A stretch of DNA of 64,000 nt from Candidatus Uhrbacteria bacterium (GTDB lineage Bacteria; Patescibacteriota; Patescibacteriia; 2-12-FULL-60-25). Location: contig QEVR01000002.1 of NCBI GenBank assembly GCA_003576745.1, positions 1 through 64,000 on the forward strand. The letters run 5' to 3'. The notes beneath the pieces were generated by a model. That model was given only the letters and a program-made list of their open reading frames with translations, did not search any database and was not told the origin of the DNA. The position numbers and the translations under genes are program-made. Shown here in pieces: positions 25,796 through 35,586 of the stretch. How positions within the stretch are numbered: the first letter of the stretch is position 1; each line of letters begins with the position of its first letter.

Positions 25796-26677
25796 CTACA
25801 CAACCAGAGAGGCGGGAGGCTTTGATCCGGAAACGACGGATTTAATCTTCCAAAGCAGAGGAAGCTTGTGTTTTACTGGGGCGGCAAGGTGAATAATGGA
25901 TGCGAGGGATTCAACGCCCTCGGCTTTTTTTACAGAACGTTTTCGTTTCGCGAGTGCGTACCCGTATGAGTAATTTGACGAATGACTGCTGAATCCCGTT
26001 GCAATAAGGTCGCCCAATCCCGCCGGACCATACGCGGTTTCCGGACGTCCTCCGGCATGTGAAAGAATGATTGACATTTCACGCACAGCCTCCTGTACAT
26101 ACCAGCCGCGAAAATTATCTCCCGCCTGTTTCGCGGCAGCTATGCCGAGACCGATGGCATACACGTTTTTTAACACACCGCAAAGCGATGCGCCAACAAC
26201 GTCCGTTGTCGATTGAACATGCAAAGCCGAGTCTTTAAAGAGACCAAGAACGTCCTTGCGGGCATGCGCATGTTTTGATGCCGCAACGCATGCGGCACGT
26301 TTTCCCTTTACAATCTCTTCGGCGAGCATGGGACCGCTCAACAGCACAACGGGTTGCGTACGGCGAAAAATTGTTTGCATGCGTTCAGAAACAGTTTGAT
26401 GCGTTTGTTTGTCCAGTCCCTTGGAAAGCGTCACCAGCACCGTTTGATGACGAAGAAGGCTTCGAATGGAATCGGCCACCCCCTGCAGGCACCATGAAGG
26501 GACACACAGAAAAATGATTGAGGCTTTCGGAATGATCGTTTCCAGAGCTTTGCGCGTAGGACATCGTGTTGGATCAATGTCCCAGCAGTCTATGACATGC
26601 GCGCGCTGGCGTTTCAAAAGAAACGCGATAGCTTTGCCGATTTCACCCTGACCAATGATGACGATATTCTTTTTCAT
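25796..26677 (-). CDS. gpsA: Glycerol-3-phosphate dehydrogenase [NAD(P)+]
   Basis: Cytoplasmic enzyme reducing dihydroxyacetone phosphate to sn-glycerol-3-phosphate for phospholipid synthesis. The 293 residues start with an NAD(P)-binding Rossmann motif (MKKNIVIIGQGEIGKAIAFL, a GxGxxG variant). The family signatures follow: TLSKGL, LSGPMLAEEI, the catalytic Lys in GVLKNVYAIGLG, and GPAGLGDLIATGFSSHSSNY, which corresponds to GxGDLxxTCxSxxSRN. It is somewhat shorter than the usual 330 residues. The ATG at 26677 lies 8 nt after TATAAT (26691-26686), a consensus -10 with a leaderless spacing. Confidence 0.88.
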   Translation of the reverse strand: MKKNIVIIGQGEIGKAIAFLLKRQRAHVIDCWDIDPTRCPTRKALETIIPKASIIFLCVPSWCLQGVADSIRSLLRHQTVLVTLSKGLDKQTHQTVSERMQTIFRRTQPVVLLSGPMLAEEIVKGKRAACVAASKHAHARKDVLGLFKDSALHVQSTTDVVGASLCGVLKNVYAIGLGIAAAKQAGDNFRGWYVQEAVREMSIILSHAGGRPETAYGPAGLGDLIATGFSSHSSNYSYGYALAKRKRSVKKAEGVESLASIIHLAAPVKHKLPLLWKIKSVVSGSKPPASLVV

Positions 26678-26685
26678 GTCAGCGA

Positions 26686-26691
26686 ATTATA
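26686..26691 (-). promoter_or_regulatory. -10 box (TATAAT) for gpsA
   Basis: Consensus TATAAT on the minus strand, 8 nt before the gpsA ATG. This is the clearest leaderless -10 in the window. Confidence 0.6.
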
Positions 26692-26696
26692 AAGCA

Positions 26697-26805
26697 GGAA
26701 AGAGGGGGTGGGAAGGAGGGAGTTGGGAGTAAAGAGGACGTGGGGCGTATGGCGTGGGCCGTGAGGTATGAGGCGTTTGGAATATCCAAACCACGCAGTT
26801 CCCCG
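26697..26805 (+). repeat. Dispersed intergenic repeat, copy 5
   Basis: Contains ggtgggaaggagggagttgg, agaggacgtggggcg and gccgtgaggtatgagg, modules shared with the copies at 12395, 22990 and 54645. It lies between gpsA and the tRNA-Gln terminator. Confidence 0.75.
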
Positions 26806-26812
26806 ACATAAC

Positions 26813-26841
26813 GCAAAACACCCGCGCATGCGGATGCTTGC
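26813..26841 (-). terminator. Probable terminator of tRNA-Gln
   Basis: An imperfect GC-rich hairpin around GCATCCGC-atgc-GCGGGTG, followed by TTTT on the minus strand. It is similar in sequence to the hairpin after tRNA-Lys at 111-139. Confidence 0.5.
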
Positions 26842-26842
26842 A

Positions 26843-26916
26843 TGGCTCGGGGGCAGGGATTCGAACCCCGGTTACTTGGGCCAGAACCAAGCGTCCTACC
26901 GCTAGACGACCCCCGA
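26843..26916 (-). tRNA. tRNA-Gln (anticodon CTG)
   Basis: The reverse complement has acceptor stem tcggggg/cccccga, D loop tctagcggtagga, anticodon arm cttgg-ttctggc-ccaag with anticodon CTG, T arm ccggggttcgaatccctg, and encoded CCA. It is on the strand opposite pgi. Confidence 0.93.
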
Positions 26917-27018
26917 ATCGTATGAGCTTGCGTCGGCGAATATACGTGAATGAGCCGTTCTGGTCAACAAGGTTCGCTGTTCCGCAGGAGCTCTGCTGAC
27001 CCGTTTGCGTCCATGCGT

Positions 27019-27024
27019 TATACT
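27019..27024 (+). promoter_or_regulatory. -10 box (TATACT) for pgi
   Basis: TATACT ends 10 nt before the ATG at 27035; no SD between. Confidence 0.5.
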
Positions 27025-27034
27025 GTTTGTCGGT

Positions 27035-28378
27035 ATGAAGACCTTTCCGCTTACCTACGATCACGCCAACATGCACGCAAAGCGCTCCGGACGATTTGCT
27101 GTTCATCCTTCGGAGTGGGCTCGCATAACGCCTCGTCTTCGCGAAGCGAGAAAGGAAGTGCAAAAACTTGCAAGGTCGGAAGAGCGGGGATTTCTCTCCC
27201 TGCCATTCGATCGATCCCTTGAGAAACGGTGCAATAGCCTCTCTGCCACGCTTCGGCGTTCGTTTTCGGATATAGTCGTTCTCGGGGTAGGAGGATCGGA
27301 TCTCGGCGCTCGGGCGCTGTTTCAGGCTCTGGAACCCGCGTATCGCGAACGCGCGCGAAAACGCCTCCATCTCCATTTTGCAGGATCGAGCACCGATCCC
27401 GATGAGCTGTATCGGCTCCTTCATTCGCTTGATCTCAAACGAACATGCGTAAATGTCATTAGCAAATCCGGTTCAACGCTCGAAACGATGACCGCGTTTC
27501 TTGTGTTCCGGAAGGCGCTCATCGACGCCGTGGGGAGGAAAAACGCTTCATCTCATATTATTGCAACCACGGATCCGGAAGAAGGAACGCTACGGGACAT
27601 CGCGCGGCGTGAAGGATACACAACGCTGCCCATTCCCGCGAATGTCGGCGGACGTTTTTCGGTATTATCAGCCGTTGGATTACTTCCGGCGGCCGCTGCA
27701 GGCTATCGCATTGCAGACATCTTATCCGGCGCAAGATTGATCCTTGATCGGTTTCATGAAGAGAGCGTCGGCAACTCGGAGATTCTTGCATATGCAGGAC
27801 TGCACGTACTCGGCATGGAGCGGAGAAAACAGTGTATTCATGTGCTCATGCCGTATTCCGTAAGACTGGAATCGTTCGCGAAATGGGTACGGCAGCTTGT
27901 CGCGGAGAGTCTCGGAAAAAAACAGAATCGACGCGGAGATGTCATCTACGCGGGTCCTACCCCCGTCGTTTCGATTGGTCCGGAAGACCAGCATTCGCAG
28001 CTTCAGCTCTATAGCGAAGGCCCGTTCGATAAAATAATAACGTTTCTTGAAACAAAGCGATTCGATCATGCGTTGCGCACGCCCATGTGTGACGACGCCG
28101 TACAGGAACTTGCTGCGTTCGGTGGAAAACGTTTTCAAGATCTTATCCATCTTGAGCGCTATGCGACGGCGGAATCCCTTCGCAGGGACGGAAGGCCGAA
28201 TGGGACGCTGTTGATCGATCGAATAGATGAACGCTCGTTGGGGGCATTATTCATGTATTTCGAAATCGCCGTGTCCATCATGGGAGAGCTTATGAACGTA
28301 TACGCATATACTCAACCGGGGGTTGAGGCATCGAAACGCATTATGAAGGAGGGGATGAAACGCCGGAACATGGTATGA
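27035..28378 (+). CDS. pgi: Glucose-6-phosphate isomerase
   Basis: Interconverts glucose-6-phosphate and fructose-6-phosphate in glycolysis. The 447 residues match short bacterial PGIs: VVLGVGGSDLGARALFQAL (sugar-phosphate loop), NVISKSGSTLETMTAFLVFR (SIS-domain STxE motif), GGRFSVLSAVGLLPAAAAGY (PGI signature 1 region), and QLVAESLGKKQNR with GPEDQHSQLQLYSEGPFDK (active-site segment), ending with PGVEASKRIMKEGMK (signature 2). I use the ATG at 27035 because it begins the protein proper and follows the TATACT box; the upstream frame is an extension. It overlaps the following adaptor gene by 4 nt. Confidence 0.95.
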   Translation: MKTFPLTYDHANMHAKRSGRFAVHPSEWARITPRLREARKEVQKLARSEERGFLSLPFDRSLEKRCNSLSATLRRSFSDIVVLGVGGSDLGARALFQALEPAYRERARKRLHLHFAGSSTDPDELYRLLHSLDLKRTCVNVISKSGSTLETMTAFLVFRKALIDAVGRKNASSHIIATTDPEEGTLRDIARREGYTTLPIPANVGGRFSVLSAVGLLPAAAAGYRIADILSGARLILDRFHEESVGNSEILAYAGLHVLGMERRKQCIHVLMPYSVRLESFAKWVRQLVAESLGKKQNRRGDVIYAGPTPVVSIGPEDQHSQLQLYSEGPFDKIITFLETKRFDHALRTPMCDDAVQELAAFGGKRFQDLIHLERYATAESLRRDGRPNGTLLIDRIDERSLGALFMYFEIAVSIMGELMNVYAYTQPGVEASKRIMKEGMKRRNMV

Positions 28379-30279
28379 GACGTCAACGAGGGGCGCGAAA
28401 AACAAAAGATGCAGCAGTTGTCGAAGGGCGCATGGATTTGGCGCCCATAAAACCCCATTTGTCAAAAACGCCGTGGAGAGCGGTTGTCATTACTGTGGGG
28501 ATTCTCGCTGCCGCGGGCGCAGCTTACGCCATGTATGCATACATATATCCAACGGAATCATTTGAGAGCTCCTTCGTCACGCGGGGCGATCTCAAACGGA
28601 CAATCAGCGTTACGGGCGAAGTAAAGCCTGTTGCGAGGATCAATCTCTCATTTCAGAGGGGCGGGTCCATCGAATCTATTGCCGTCCGCGCAGGCGAGCG
28701 CGTGAAGGCCGGTGACGTCCTCGCGGAATTGCGCGATGCAGATGTGCAGTTTGCCTATCGGAAAGCGCAAAGCCAGCTCCTTGCGGCGAGCGCGAATCTT
28801 CAGCTTGCGCTTGCCGGAGAACGCAAGGAAGCCGTAGACGTCGCCAGGAAGAATGTTGCAAAAGCGCAAACGGAGCTCGAGGCCTCTAGAACGGATTTGG
28901 AAATTATCCGCCAGCGAACGTCGATTGACATTGCTTCGGCGGAGCAAAAACTGGAGCAAGCGCGACACGAACTCGTCTCCGAATCCCTTGTATTGGATGC
29001 AGGCATCACCGACGCATACGACACCCTTCGTGTGGCACTCTTGTCGTCCATCGGCGCTATGACGACGGCGCTCTCGGATGGTGATCAGATTATCGGCGTT
29101 GATGACACGGCAACGAACCAGTCGTATAAGCATCTCCTTGGCGTGTGGAGCGGCGGATCCATGGATCAGGCCCGGCTTTCATATACGCTCGCAAAAACGT
29201 CCAAACAGCGAGCCGAATCATCAGTGAACGCTCTTGGCGTTTCGGGGGCAAGAAGCCAGATAGATGATACGGGTTTGCTGGTGGAACAGGCGCTCCTCCT
29301 CATCCAGACATATTTACATGATGTTCAGCGCGTGCTGGCATATTCCATTCCCGGGACGGGATTTACATCTGCGGATCTTGCAAATGCGAAAACAAGAATC
29401 CAAACAGATCTTTCATCCGTGAGCGGTGAATTATCGGCCATTCTCACAGCAAAACAGGCGAAAGATCGGGCTGTTCTCAAAAAAAGCCAGTCCGTGCTGG
29501 CTCTGGAGGATGCGGTAGATGCGGCGACGATATCGCTTCAATCGACGCGTACGCAATCCATTACGAGCATTCAATCGGCCGAATCGGTGATTGAAACGCG
29601 AAAAGCCGCAGTTTCCTCCGCGGAAGCCGATCTTGCGCTTAAAGAATCCCCGCCAAGGGACGTTGAGCTTGCGCCTCTTCGCGCGGCTGTTGCCCAGGCG
29701 GAAGCCTCACTCGAACAGGCTAAGGAAGATCTTCAAAAAATACGCATTATCGCCCCTGTCAACGGTACCATCACGGATGTCCCTCCGGAAATCGGAGAAC
29801 TCGTCCGCGAAAATGAAACCGCCATACGCATGATCGGGGAAGAGGCATTCGACGTTGAGGCGCTCATTCCAGAAGCGGACATTGCCATTGCAAAAACAGG
29901 ACAGACGGCTGTTCTTACCCTCGATGCATATGGCGAGGGAACGCGTTTTGGAGGGACCGTTCTTTCCATTGACCCGGATCAGACGCTTCTCCGTGATGCC
30001 GTGTATTACAAAGCTATTCTTTCGCTGGCGGAGAAAGAGCATGATGTCAGGCCGGGCATGACGGCAAACGTGAGAATGACGGGCACGGTAGCGACACAAT
30101 CCCTTCTTGTCCCGTCTGCATTCATCCAAACGGAAGGAGATGCAACGACCGTAATGGTGCGGGCCCCAAACGGACAAATCCGAAACGCGCCTGTGGTCAT
30201 CCTTGCTCGGGGGGATGGAGGAATCGCTGCGATACAGGGCGGCGTTGCCGAGGGCGATGTTGTTCTCAAACGGAGGTAG
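28375..30279 (+). CDS. HlyD/RND-type membrane fusion (adaptor) protein
   Basis: Extracytoplasmic adaptor that normally links an inner-membrane transporter to an outer component or the exterior. The 634 residues have a cytoplasmic N-terminus, a membrane anchor (VVITVGILAAAGAAYAMYAY), a barrel-sandwich half (GRGDLKRTISVTG-type start, then RAGERVKAGDVLAELRDADV, the lipoyl-like turn), a very long helical hairpin (about residues 115-440, Ala/Gln/Glu rich), the second lipoyl half (IIAPVNGTITDVPPEIGELV) and a beta-barrel with ALIPEADIAIAKTGQTAVLT. The hairpin is unusually long. No ABC transporter partner (MacB-like) is adjacent, so its pump is elsewhere or absent. It overlaps pgi, suggesting co-transcription without shared function. 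Confidence 0.83.
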   Translation: MRRQRGARKTKDAAVVEGRMDLAPIKPHLSKTPWRAVVITVGILAAAGAAYAMYAYIYPTESFESSFVTRGDLKRTISVTGEVKPVARINLSFQRGGSIESIAVRAGERVKAGDVLAELRDADVQFAYRKAQSQLLAASANLQLALAGERKEAVDVARKNVAKAQTELEASRTDLEIIRQRTSIDIASAEQKLEQARHELVSESLVLDAGITDAYDTLRVALLSSIGAMTTALSDGDQIIGVDDTATNQSYKHLLGVWSGGSMDQARLSYTLAKTSKQRAESSVNALGVSGARSQIDDTGLLVEQALLLIQTYLHDVQRVLAYSIPGTGFTSADLANAKTRIQTDLSSVSGELSAILTAKQAKDRAVLKKSQSVLALEDAVDAATISLQSTRTQSITSIQSAESVIETRKAAVSSAEADLALKESPPRDVELAPLRAAVAQAEASLEQAKEDLQKIRIIAPVNGTITDVPPEIGELVRENETAIRMIGEEAFDVEALIPEADIAIAKTGQTAVLTLDAYGEGTRFGGTVLSIDPDQTLLRDAVYYKAILSLAEKEHDVRPGMTANVRMTGTVATQSLLVPSAFIQTEGDATTVMVRAPNGQIRNAPVVILARGDGGIAAIQGGVAEGDVVLKRR

Positions 30280-30299
30280 CCACGCGGAATACGATGTCG

Positions 30300-30305
30300 T
30301 ATACT
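30300..30305 (+). promoter_or_regulatory. -10 box (TATACT) for the YtxH-like gene
   Basis: TATACT, then 8 nt, then the ATG at 30314. It decides the start, since the open frame continues upstream into the adaptor gene. Confidence 0.55.
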
Positions 30306-30313
30306 ATGTGTCT

Positions 30314-30679
30314 ATGAAGAATACACCACGACCGAAAAAATCGCATTTTAAAGCAGGGCTTATGGCCGGGGCGCTTTTTGGTATCGCTGCCGGCATTTAT
30401 ATGTCCTCAAAACAGGGGAAACAAATGGCAAAACAGCTCCAGAAGCAGTCGACGATGATTCACAAAAGGCTTCAAAGCGAATTAAAAAAACGAAAAACGC
30501 TTACGGAAGACACGTATGCCGAAACTATCGATACGGTGTTGGCGTATTACATCAAATCAAAACAAATCGCGAAAACGGAATTACCCGCCCTCCGACGCTA
30601 TTTGCTTGGGAAATGGCATCTCGTAAAGTCGGAAATGCGCGAGATCCAAGCCGGGGCAACCGGAAAACGCCGCACATAA
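30314..30679 (+). CDS. YtxH-like small membrane protein
   Basis: A 121-residue protein with a basic N-terminus followed by FKAGLMAGALFGIAAGIYMS, a Gly-rich transmembrane helix, and SKQGKQMAKQLQKQ, which together match the YtxH domain of stress-related and gas-vesicle-like small proteins. The rest is a charged helix rich in Lys, Glu and Arg. It should sit in the cytoplasmic membrane with its charged tail inside. The start is set by the TATACT box 8 nt upstream. Its function is unknown; YtxH proteins are often linked to envelope stress. Confidence 0.7.
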   Translation: MKNTPRPKKSHFKAGLMAGALFGIAAGIYMSSKQGKQMAKQLQKQSTMIHKRLQSELKKRKTLTEDTYAETIDTVLAYYIKSKQIAKTELPALRRYLLGKWHLVKSEMREIQAGATGKRRT

Positions 30680-30721
30680 CGCGCGAACGCAAGATCCGTT
30701 CGTCTTGTGACAGAAAGGTTC

Positions 30722-31744
30722 ATGCTTTTTAACGTATTGAATACGATCGGAACACTTAGTCTTTGCCTGGTTATATTTGGGCAAGGGTGTGCGCAAAACC
30801 GCGTAGCTGATGAATCCGGTTTTCGGCAGAATATTGCTCATGTATCGTCAGAAGAATTGAGGCGGCTTCCCAACGTCCCTTCGGAAATTCACCTTGATCT
30901 TATTCGGGAAGGGGGCCCCGGAATAGATGGGATTCCCAGCATCGATCGTCCATTATTTGAAACAGTTGATCAAGCCTCCGCATGGCTGCCAGACGATTCG
31001 ATAGGCATGCTCGTGAGTTCAGGATCTTCAACCAAATACTACCCGTTTCAGATTCTTGTCTGGCACGAAATTGTTAATGATGAGATTGAAGGCCAGCCGA
31101 TCATGGTCACGTACTGTCCTTTATGCAAAACAGGCATCGTTTTTTCGCGCATCGTGAACGGATCCGTTCTTACATTCGGCGTGAGCGGGAAGCTCTACGA
31201 AAATAATCTCCTTATGTACAACAAAAATGGCGGCCCCACGTCTTTATGGTCTCAAGTGCACGGGCGCGCGGTTGTCGGGGCCCTCATCGGCCAGGAGTTG
31301 GAAATACTCCCGCAGCTCCATGTGCGGTGGGGGGACATTAAAAGACAATTTTCTGCATCGGGGAATGTCCAGGTTCTGTCGCGTCAAACGGGATTCGTGC
31401 GCGATTATGCGAATGAGCCGTACGGGGACTACTATTCAAGCCCGAAAACGCTTTACCCGTTGAAGATACGTGATCCAAGGCTGGATGACAAAACGGAAAT
31501 GCTCGCTCTTATCATCAACGGCCATGCAAAAGCATATCCGCTCAAAGAAGCGCTTGCTGTGGCGCCGTTTACGGACATTCTTGGGGGAAAGCGCATACGG
31601 ATAGAGCGAGATTCTGAGCTACATTCTCTTATAGCGATTGATGATGAAACAAACGAATTGCTGCCGGCTATTGAATCATTCTGGTTTGCTTGGGTCGTCG
31701 CTCATCCGGACACCGAACTGTGGCGTGCGGAAGATCGTGAATAG
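30722..31744 (+). CDS. DUF3179 domain-containing lipoprotein
   Basis: A secreted protein of 340 residues with a hydrophobic N-terminus (LNTIGTLSLCLVIFGQGC) whose final Cys could be lipidated, although the lipobox is poor. The body matches DUF3179: PDDSIGMLVSSGSSTKYYPF, ILVWHEIVNDEIEGQPIMVT, the conserved YCPLCKTGIVFSR with its CPLC motif, FGVSGKLYENNLLMYN and LWSQVHGRAVVG. Members are widespread and uncharacterised; the CPLC pair suggests metal or redox binding, and conserved polar residues suggest catalysis. I prefer the ATG at 30722 to the GTG at 30707 since AAAGG lies just upstream of it. The gene after it encodes another lipoprotein. Confidence 0.85.
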   Translation: MLFNVLNTIGTLSLCLVIFGQGCAQNRVADESGFRQNIAHVSSEELRRLPNVPSEIHLDLIREGGPGIDGIPSIDRPLFETVDQASAWLPDDSIGMLVSSGSSTKYYPFQILVWHEIVNDEIEGQPIMVTYCPLCKTGIVFSRIVNGSVLTFGVSGKLYENNLLMYNKNGGPTSLWSQVHGRAVVGALIGQELEILPQLHVRWGDIKRQFSASGNVQVLSRQTGFVRDYANEPYGDYYSSPKTLYPLKIRDPRLDDKTEMLALIINGHAKAYPLKEALAVAPFTDILGGKRIRIERDSELHSLIAIDDETNELLPAIESFWFAWVVAHPDTELWRAEDRE

Positions 31745-31805
31745 CCCTAGAGCGGGGGACATAGGGGGTATGGCGGGGGAGCGCGCATCCTGTTACTGTA
31801 TTTGC

Positions 31806-32447
31806 ATGATGCGACGACAAAGGAAATCTATTCTCTTTCTGCTCGGACTTATTTTTTTGGGTGCAGGATGCTGGCCATTCGGACGCGAAACTGCATACAT
31901 CGAAGCGCCGAAGCTCCCAGATATAACAGTACCACCGACTCTCGAGGGCGCCCGTGCTTCCACGGGCGGACAGGAAGCGACGATCACACCGGAGCTCGAT
32001 ACGGCGCTTTTGGTTGCCGCGCTGCCATCCGAAGCCCGCGGATGCGCGTTGGGGGAGACGCGTGAACAGAGACATCCTGTTCCGTTGCCCGATGGAACGC
32101 GATCGGAATACGTTTCGGTCGAGCGCGAATTATTGTGCGATACGGATCCGGGCAAAAATATTCTTCTTTCCATCAGCGACACGAGAGGAATACCTGTTTT
32201 AACGGCTTTTTTCGAAGCGTTTCAGGGATACTCGTCAAACGGGTCTCGAAGGTTTTCCTTTCCCGTAGAGGACGAGACTGGATGGGTAACGTATACGGAC
32301 GATGCGACGGGCCAGAAAAACGGCGTTGGAAGCATGACGATGCTGTATCGGAAAAGGTTTCTTTTGCAGATTGATTCCAGCGGGGCCCTGAATGAGCAGG
32401 AACTCATCGATCTCGCCAGAGCTTTCCGTTTCGCCAAGCTCCGCTAG
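31806..32447 (+). CDS. Lipoprotein of unknown function
   Basis: A 213-residue exported protein: basic start MMRRQRKSI, hydrophobic core LFLLGLIFLGAGC with a good lipobox (LGAG-C, Cys at about residue 21). The mature domain is beta-rich with Cys residues in ARGCALGETREQ and RELLCDTDP that may pair. No named family is recognised. The ATG at 31806 is chosen because the signal peptide begins there and a TACTGT box ends 6 nt upstream; the longer frame overlaps the DUF3179 gene. It is followed at 1 nt by the next gene. Confidence 0.7.
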   Translation: MMRRQRKSILFLLGLIFLGAGCWPFGRETAYIEAPKLPDITVPPTLEGARASTGGQEATITPELDTALLVAALPSEARGCALGETREQRHPVPLPDGTRSEYVSVERELLCDTDPGKNILLSISDTRGIPVLTAFFEAFQGYSSNGSRRFSFPVEDETGWVTYTDDATGQKNGVGSMTMLYRKRFLLQIDSSGALNEQELIDLARAFRFAKLR

Positions 32448-32448
32448 C

Positions 32449-32913
32449 ATGAGTAATACGGATATTCTACGTACGACGGAAGGGGATTTGCTCCCGCCGG
32501 ATTATGAACGAAACCGCGTCTTCGAACTTCTGATCGGAACATACCAAGGGCGGGCCGAGGTTGACGGATTTCATCCGGGAACGAAAGAAGCGATCGAAAT
32601 ATGCCAGAGTGAGTCTTCGGGATCATCGCCAAAGCCGGGGCAAAAACGAAAACTTGCAAGCGACGTGCTCAAACTCATCCTGTTGCGTGATCTCGGCTAC
32701 ATTTCGCGCGGCAGGGTATTCGTAACGAGCCGGGAAATGTACACATGGTGCCAGCAGACAGGCTCTTGGCTCAATGCGGCGCGAAAACAGTATGATATTT
32801 CGGTTGAGCTACGCGTTCATGACAATAAAAAGACCAGAAAAAAAGTACGAAACGCGCTCGCGGCGGCGCGAAGGGAAATGCAAAGAGCGGAGGAACAGAA
32901 GCGCGATTTATGA
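32449..32913 (+). CDS. Protein of unknown function, possible nuclease-like fold
   Basis: A 154-residue soluble protein. After a short leader it reads [65 protein letters not shown]. The spacing of an acidic residue (AEVDG), then a strand with EAIEIC and a Lys/Asp-bearing helix is loosely like a PD-(D/E)XK nuclease core, but no exact motif is present. The C-terminus is Arg/Lys/Glu rich ([20 protein letters not shown]). The start at 32449 follows the lipoprotein stop directly; the frame above it belongs to that gene. Its last 6 nt overlap the convergent clpB end. Treat as hypothetical. Confidence 0.5.
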   Translation: MSNTDILRTTEGDLLPPDYERNRVFELLIGTYQGRAEVDGFHPGTKEAIEICQSESSGSSPKPGQKRKLASDVLKLILLRDLGYISRGRVFVTSREMYTWCQQTGSWLNAARKQYDISVELRVHDNKKTRKKVRNALAAARREMQRAEEQKRDL

Positions 32914-35574
32914 GCCGTCGCGTTTCGGCGCCTTTATTTTTTTAATACTCACACCGCTTTTTCGCGCATCGATTTTTACGTCATCTCCTTCGGAAATCTC
33001 GCCAGAGATAATGCTCATCGCAAGTCCGTCCAGAACATGCTCCTGAATGGCGCGCTTAAGCGGTCGAGCGCCGAATGATGGATCATAGCCCTTTTCCGCG
33101 ATGAATTTTTTCAGTCCGTCGGTAAAGCTAATGCGAATCCGTTTCGCGGAAAGTCGTTTTGAAACGTCCGCGAGCTGTAAATCCACGATTTGTGCGAGAT
33201 GATCCTTGTTCAAGGCGTCAAATACCACAATTTCGTCGATACGGTTCAAAAATTCCGGTCGAAATTGTTCTTTGACAAGCGCAAGCACGCGGGAACGCAG
33301 CGAATCGTTCCATGCCCGATCGTCGCCATCCTTAAATCCTATCTCGCGCTTCCCGGTTCCCCAGTCCAAAATAATTTCCGAACCGACATTCGAGGTCATG
33401 ATGATAATGGTGTTTTTAAACGAAACAACGCGCCCTTTGCCGTCCGTCAGCCGCCCATCGTCCAAAACCTGCAGCATGGCGTTAAAAACGTCGGGATGCG
33501 CTTTCTCAACCTCGTCCAATAGAACGACGGAGTAGGGACGTCTTCGAATTTTTTCCGTCAGTTGACCGCCTTCGTCATATCCGACATAGCCGGGCGGCGA
33601 CCCAATCATGCGTGAAACCGCATGCTTTTCCATGTATTCGGACATATCAATGCGAACCATGGCGTCTTCGTCATTGAACATGATTTCAGCAAGCGCCTTA
33701 GCCAACTCCGTTTTGCCGACGCCTGTTGGGCCAAGGAACAGGAACGTGCCGATCGGACGCTTTTCTTCGCTTATGCCTGCGCGGGATCTCCGCAGGGCAT
33801 TGGATACGGCGCGTACGGCCTGTTCCTGATTCACCAGCCGCTTGTGCAGCTCCGATTCGAGGTTTGCGAGCTTTTCCGTTTCGCTCTGAAGCATGCGTCC
33901 TGCCGGAATCCCCGTCCATCGCGACACAACCTGCGCGATATCTTCTTCCGTTACGGCATCACGAAGCAAGCCGCGCTTTCCCTGAAGGGAATAAAGGGCC
34001 TCTTCCCCGGCGCGCAGTCGTTTTTCGAGATCGGGAATTTTTCCGTATCGAAGTTCGGACGCCTGTTCAAGGTCACCCCGCCGTTCCGCGATATCCGCAG
34101 CGCTCTTCGCTTCCTCTATTTCCTTCTTTAGCTTTGCATTTGAAACCAAAACCTCCTTTTCCGCGGACCAGGTAAGTTCGAGCTGATGCGCGTGTTCCGA
34201 CACTTCGGCAAGATGACGTTCGATATCCGAAAGGCGGACTTTTGCCTCCGAGTCCTTTTCCTTGGAGAGAGCGCGCTTTTCTATTTCCAAGCGTGTTTGT
34301 TCGCGCTTGAGCTTGTCGAGCTCTTCCGGCTGGGATTCCACCTGCATTTTGAGCGCGGCGGCCGCCTCATCGATGAGATCAACGGCTTTATCCGGCAAAA
34401 AACGGTCGGTGATGTATCGAGAGCTTAACTCTGCCGCCGCGACAATAGCGGAATCCGTTATGCGAATGCCGTGATGCGTTTCATACCTCTCCTTAATGCC
34501 GCGCAGAATAGCGACCGTATCCTCGATCGTGGGTTCATCGACATACACGGGCTGAAAGCGGCGTTCGAGCGCGGAATCCTTTTCTATGTATTTTTGATAT
34601 TCCTTGAGTGTCGTTGCGCCGATGGTACGGAGCTCGCCGCGCGCCAAGGCGGGTTTGAGCATATTCGAAGCATCGAGGGAATTTCCGTCTCCGGAGGCAC
34701 CGGCGCCGACTAGCGTATGGAGTTCGTCGATAAACAAAAGAATCTTTCCGTTCGAAGCCTCAATTTCCTTTATAACGGACTTGAGTCGTTCCTCGAATTC
34801 GCCGCGAAACTTCGTTCCCGCCACCAAGGAACCGACATCGAGCGCAACAATATCGCGGTTACGAAGCGTCTCCGGAACATCGCCGCTTACCACGCGCTGC
34901 GCCAAACCCTCGGCAATGGCTGTTTTTCCGGTTCCGGCTTCGCCGATTAATACGGGATTGTTTTTTGTGCGTCGGCTCAACACCTGAATTACGCGGCGAA
35001 TTTCATCATCACGGCCGATAACGGGATCCAGCTTGTCCTTCCGGGCGAGATCCGTGAGATTTTTTGTGTACTTCTCGAGAGCCTGATATTTCGTTTCCGG
35101 TTCGGGACTGTCGACTTTCGAAGTACCGCGAACGTCTTTCAACGCTTTTAATATCGCATCCGTCGTTACGCCGTAGTGATTTAACAGCGATCCGGCGGCA
35201 TCATTCGAATCCGCAAGCGCGAGCAAAAGATGTTCCGTAGAAATAAATTCATCTTTAAAATGCTCGGCCGCATTGTTCGCATTCGCGAAAACGCGCGTGA
35301 GAGATTGCGATATGTATATTTGGCCGATGCCGCCGGCCTCCGCCTCCATCTTCGTCATACGCATGAGCCCACGTTCAATTTGGGATTTAATGGAGGGCAC
35401 ATCCGTCTGCAGCTTTTTGAGAACAGACAGGACGACGCCGTCTTCCTGATTCAGAAGCGCGGCGAGAAGATGAAGAGGCTCGAGCGCCTGCTGGCCGTTC
35501 TCGGTGGCAATGGCATGGGCAAGTTGAATGGCCTCCTGAGATTTTGTCGTAAAATGCTGGGGGTTCAGATTCAT
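32908..35574 (-). CDS. clpB: ATP-dependent disaggregase ClpB
   Basis: Hsp100 disaggregase that extracts polypeptides from aggregates with DnaK help. All domains are present in 888 residues: N domain ([20 protein letters not shown]), NBD1 with Walker [17 protein letters not shown] and Walker [16 protein letters not shown], the coiled-coil M domain (about 410-530, including [20 protein letters not shown]), NBD2 with [16 protein letters not shown] and [16 protein letters not shown], and the C-terminal domain. The M domain distinguishes it from ClpA/ClpC. A perfect CIRCE lies just upstream, placing it in the HrcA regulon with dnaK. Its 3' end overlaps the previous plus-strand gene by 6 nt. Confidence 0.97.
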   Translation of the reverse strand: MNLNPQHFTTKSQEAIQLAHAIATENGQQALEPLHLLAALLNQEDGVVLSVLKKLQTDVPSIKSQIERGLMRMTKMEAEAGGIGQIYISQSLTRVFANANNAAEHFKDEFISTEHLLLALADSNDAAGSLLNHYGVTTDAILKALKDVRGTSKVDSPEPETKYQALEKYTKNLTDLARKDKLDPVIGRDDEIRRVIQVLSRRTKNNPVLIGEAGTGKTAIAEGLAQRVVSGDVPETLRNRDIVALDVGSLVAGTKFRGEFEERLKSVIKEIEASNGKILLFIDELHTLVGAGASGDGNSLDASNMLKPALARGELRTIGATTLKEYQKYIEKDSALERRFQPVYVDEPTIEDTVAILRGIKERYETHHGIRITDSAIVAAAELSSRYITDRFLPDKAVDLIDEAAAALKMQVESQPEELDKLKREQTRLEIEKRALSKEKDSEAKVRLSDIERHLAEVSEHAHQLELTWSAEKEVLVSNAKLKKEIEEAKSAADIAERRGDLEQASELRYGKIPDLEKRLRAGEEALYSLQGKRGLLRDAVTEEDIAQVVSRWTGIPAGRMLQSETEKLANLESELHKRLVNQEQAVRAVSNALRRSRAGISEEKRPIGTFLFLGPTGVGKTELAKALAEIMFNDEDAMVRIDMSEYMEKHAVSRMIGSPPGYVGYDEGGQLTEKIRRRPYSVVLLDEVEKAHPDVFNAMLQVLDDGRLTDGKGRVVSFKNTIIIMTSNVGSEIILDWGTGKREIGFKDGDDRAWNDSLRSRVLALVKEQFRPEFLNRIDEIVVFDALNKDHLAQIVDLQLADVSKRLSAKRIRISFTDGLKKFIAEKGYDPSFGARPLKRAIQEHVLDGLAMSIISGEISEGDDVKIDARKSGVSIKKIKAPKRDGS

Positions 35575-35586
35575 AACATTTGTATT

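Noticed and set aside
26687-27424. 245-codon minus-strand frame over the repeat, tRNA-Gln and pgi
   Set aside because: It spans a tRNA, a dispersed repeat and antisense pgi, and matches no family.
31745-31800. Possible further repeat copy (gcgggggacatagggggtatgg)
   Set aside because: Too short and diverged to assign to the dispersed family.
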